Origin: an uncultured Prevotellaceae bacterium
Lineage (GTDB): Bacteria > Bacteroidota > Bacteroidia > Bacteroidales > Bacteroidaceae
NCBI GenBank assembly: GCA_902776665.1
Contig: CACYQZ010000013.1
Coordinates: 1-64,000 of the forward strand
Reading direction: 5' to 3'
DNA: 64,000 nucleotides
Position numbers and translations under genes: made by a program. Positions 63,792-64,000 of the stretch are shown in pieces. The number at the start of each line of letters is the position of its first letter. Within the stretch, counting starts at the first letter, position 1. The notes under the pieces were generated by a model. That model had not been told where the DNA came from and did no database searches. It saw only the letters and a program-made list of their open reading frames with translations.

Positions 63792-64000
63792 ATGGACAAA
63801 GAGAAAAATATTCCCATCGAAGACGGCAACGAGGAGTTGAACGAGGCTCAGGCCGCCGAAAATACGACCGAAGAGGGTCTGACTGAGGAAAACACAACGG
63901 AAATGGAGACGGAAACGAGCGAAAACGAGGCTGAAACTGACAGCGAAAAAGACCCGCTCGACACCGCACTCGACGAGATTCTGAAGTTGAAAGACCAACT
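63792..64000 (+). CDS. grpE: GrpE nucleotide exchange factor, N-terminal part (cut by the window end)
   Basis: 69 codons visible, open to the window edge. It starts MDKEKNIPIEDG and is strongly acidic and Glu-rich (TEEGLTEENTTEMETETSENE), then DTALDEILKLKDQ, the start of the long GrpE coiled coil. It releases ADP from DnaK. The order ABC-F, grpE, and usually dnaJ next, is common in Bacteroidales. The partial sequence and the context support the call. Confidence 0.8.
   Translation, partial: MDKEKNIPIEDGNEELNEAQAAENTTEEGLTEENTTEMETETSENEAETDSEKDPLDTALDEILKLKDQ

Overview
The window looks like the chromosome of a member of the Bacteroidales, most likely Prevotellaceae. Promoters repeatedly carry the Bacteroidetes -7 box TAnnTTTG, Shine-Dalgarno sites are weak, and there are an Oar-type TonB-dependent receptor, DUF4230, DUF4836 and BACON-type proteins, and a Prevotella-like C-terminal end on a secreted glycosidase. 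No species can be named from the sequence alone.

Layout. (1) About 1-7.86 kb, visibly AT-rich: a leftward type I restriction-modification operon hsdM-hsdS-(zinc-finger lipoprotein)-hsdR, followed by a small protein that pairs a HEPN-like RxxxxH motif with CBS domains. (2) About 7.86-23.75 kb: a phage-derived block read mostly leftward. It has a small HTH protein, a primase-helicase, a cluster of GTTACAA/TTGTAAC repeats that looks like an origin, the antirestriction protein ArdA, a divergent AlbA/Schlafen-type regulator, a ClpP-like prohead protease, the probable major capsid protein, a phosphoribosyltransferase, a PLD-type protein and both terminase subunits. No portal, tail, lysis or integrase gene is seen, so this is a capsid-forming satellite, a remnant, or a prophage whose remaining genes lie left of the window. 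(3) About 23.75-24.1 kb: a junction with an orphan terminator, short direct repeats and long hairpins.

(4) 24.1-64 kb: ordinary, more GC-rich chromosome. It holds rsmF-thyA-folA, an Lrp regulator, an ExbB/ExbD cluster, a rhodanese, TerC, thrS, a DPP IV-type peptidase, two DUF4230 proteins, a BaiN-type flavoprotein, guaA, a sugar nucleotidyltransferase, a BACON/OB-fold lipoprotein beside an Oar-like receptor, an ABC transporter, a DUF4836 lipoprotein, rsmE, a bifunctional-nuclease-family protein, an MFS nucleoside transporter, rnpB, mltG, a GT2 enzyme, mtaB, a small acidic lipoprotein, a large clan GH-D-like glycosidase, an AspT/YidE-type transporter, an ABC-F protein and the start of grpE.

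The most unusual observations are: (a) a restriction system, its antagonist ArdA and a HEPN-CBS protein within 19 kb, which suggests a guarded restriction system; (b) a capsid-terminase-primase block without tail genes; (c) degenerate short tandem mini-repeats of three families scattered through both phage and chromosomal gaps and also inserted in frame into terL, rsmF and guaA; (d) a (TTAG)3 motif present at both ends and at the internal divergent promoter of the phage block.
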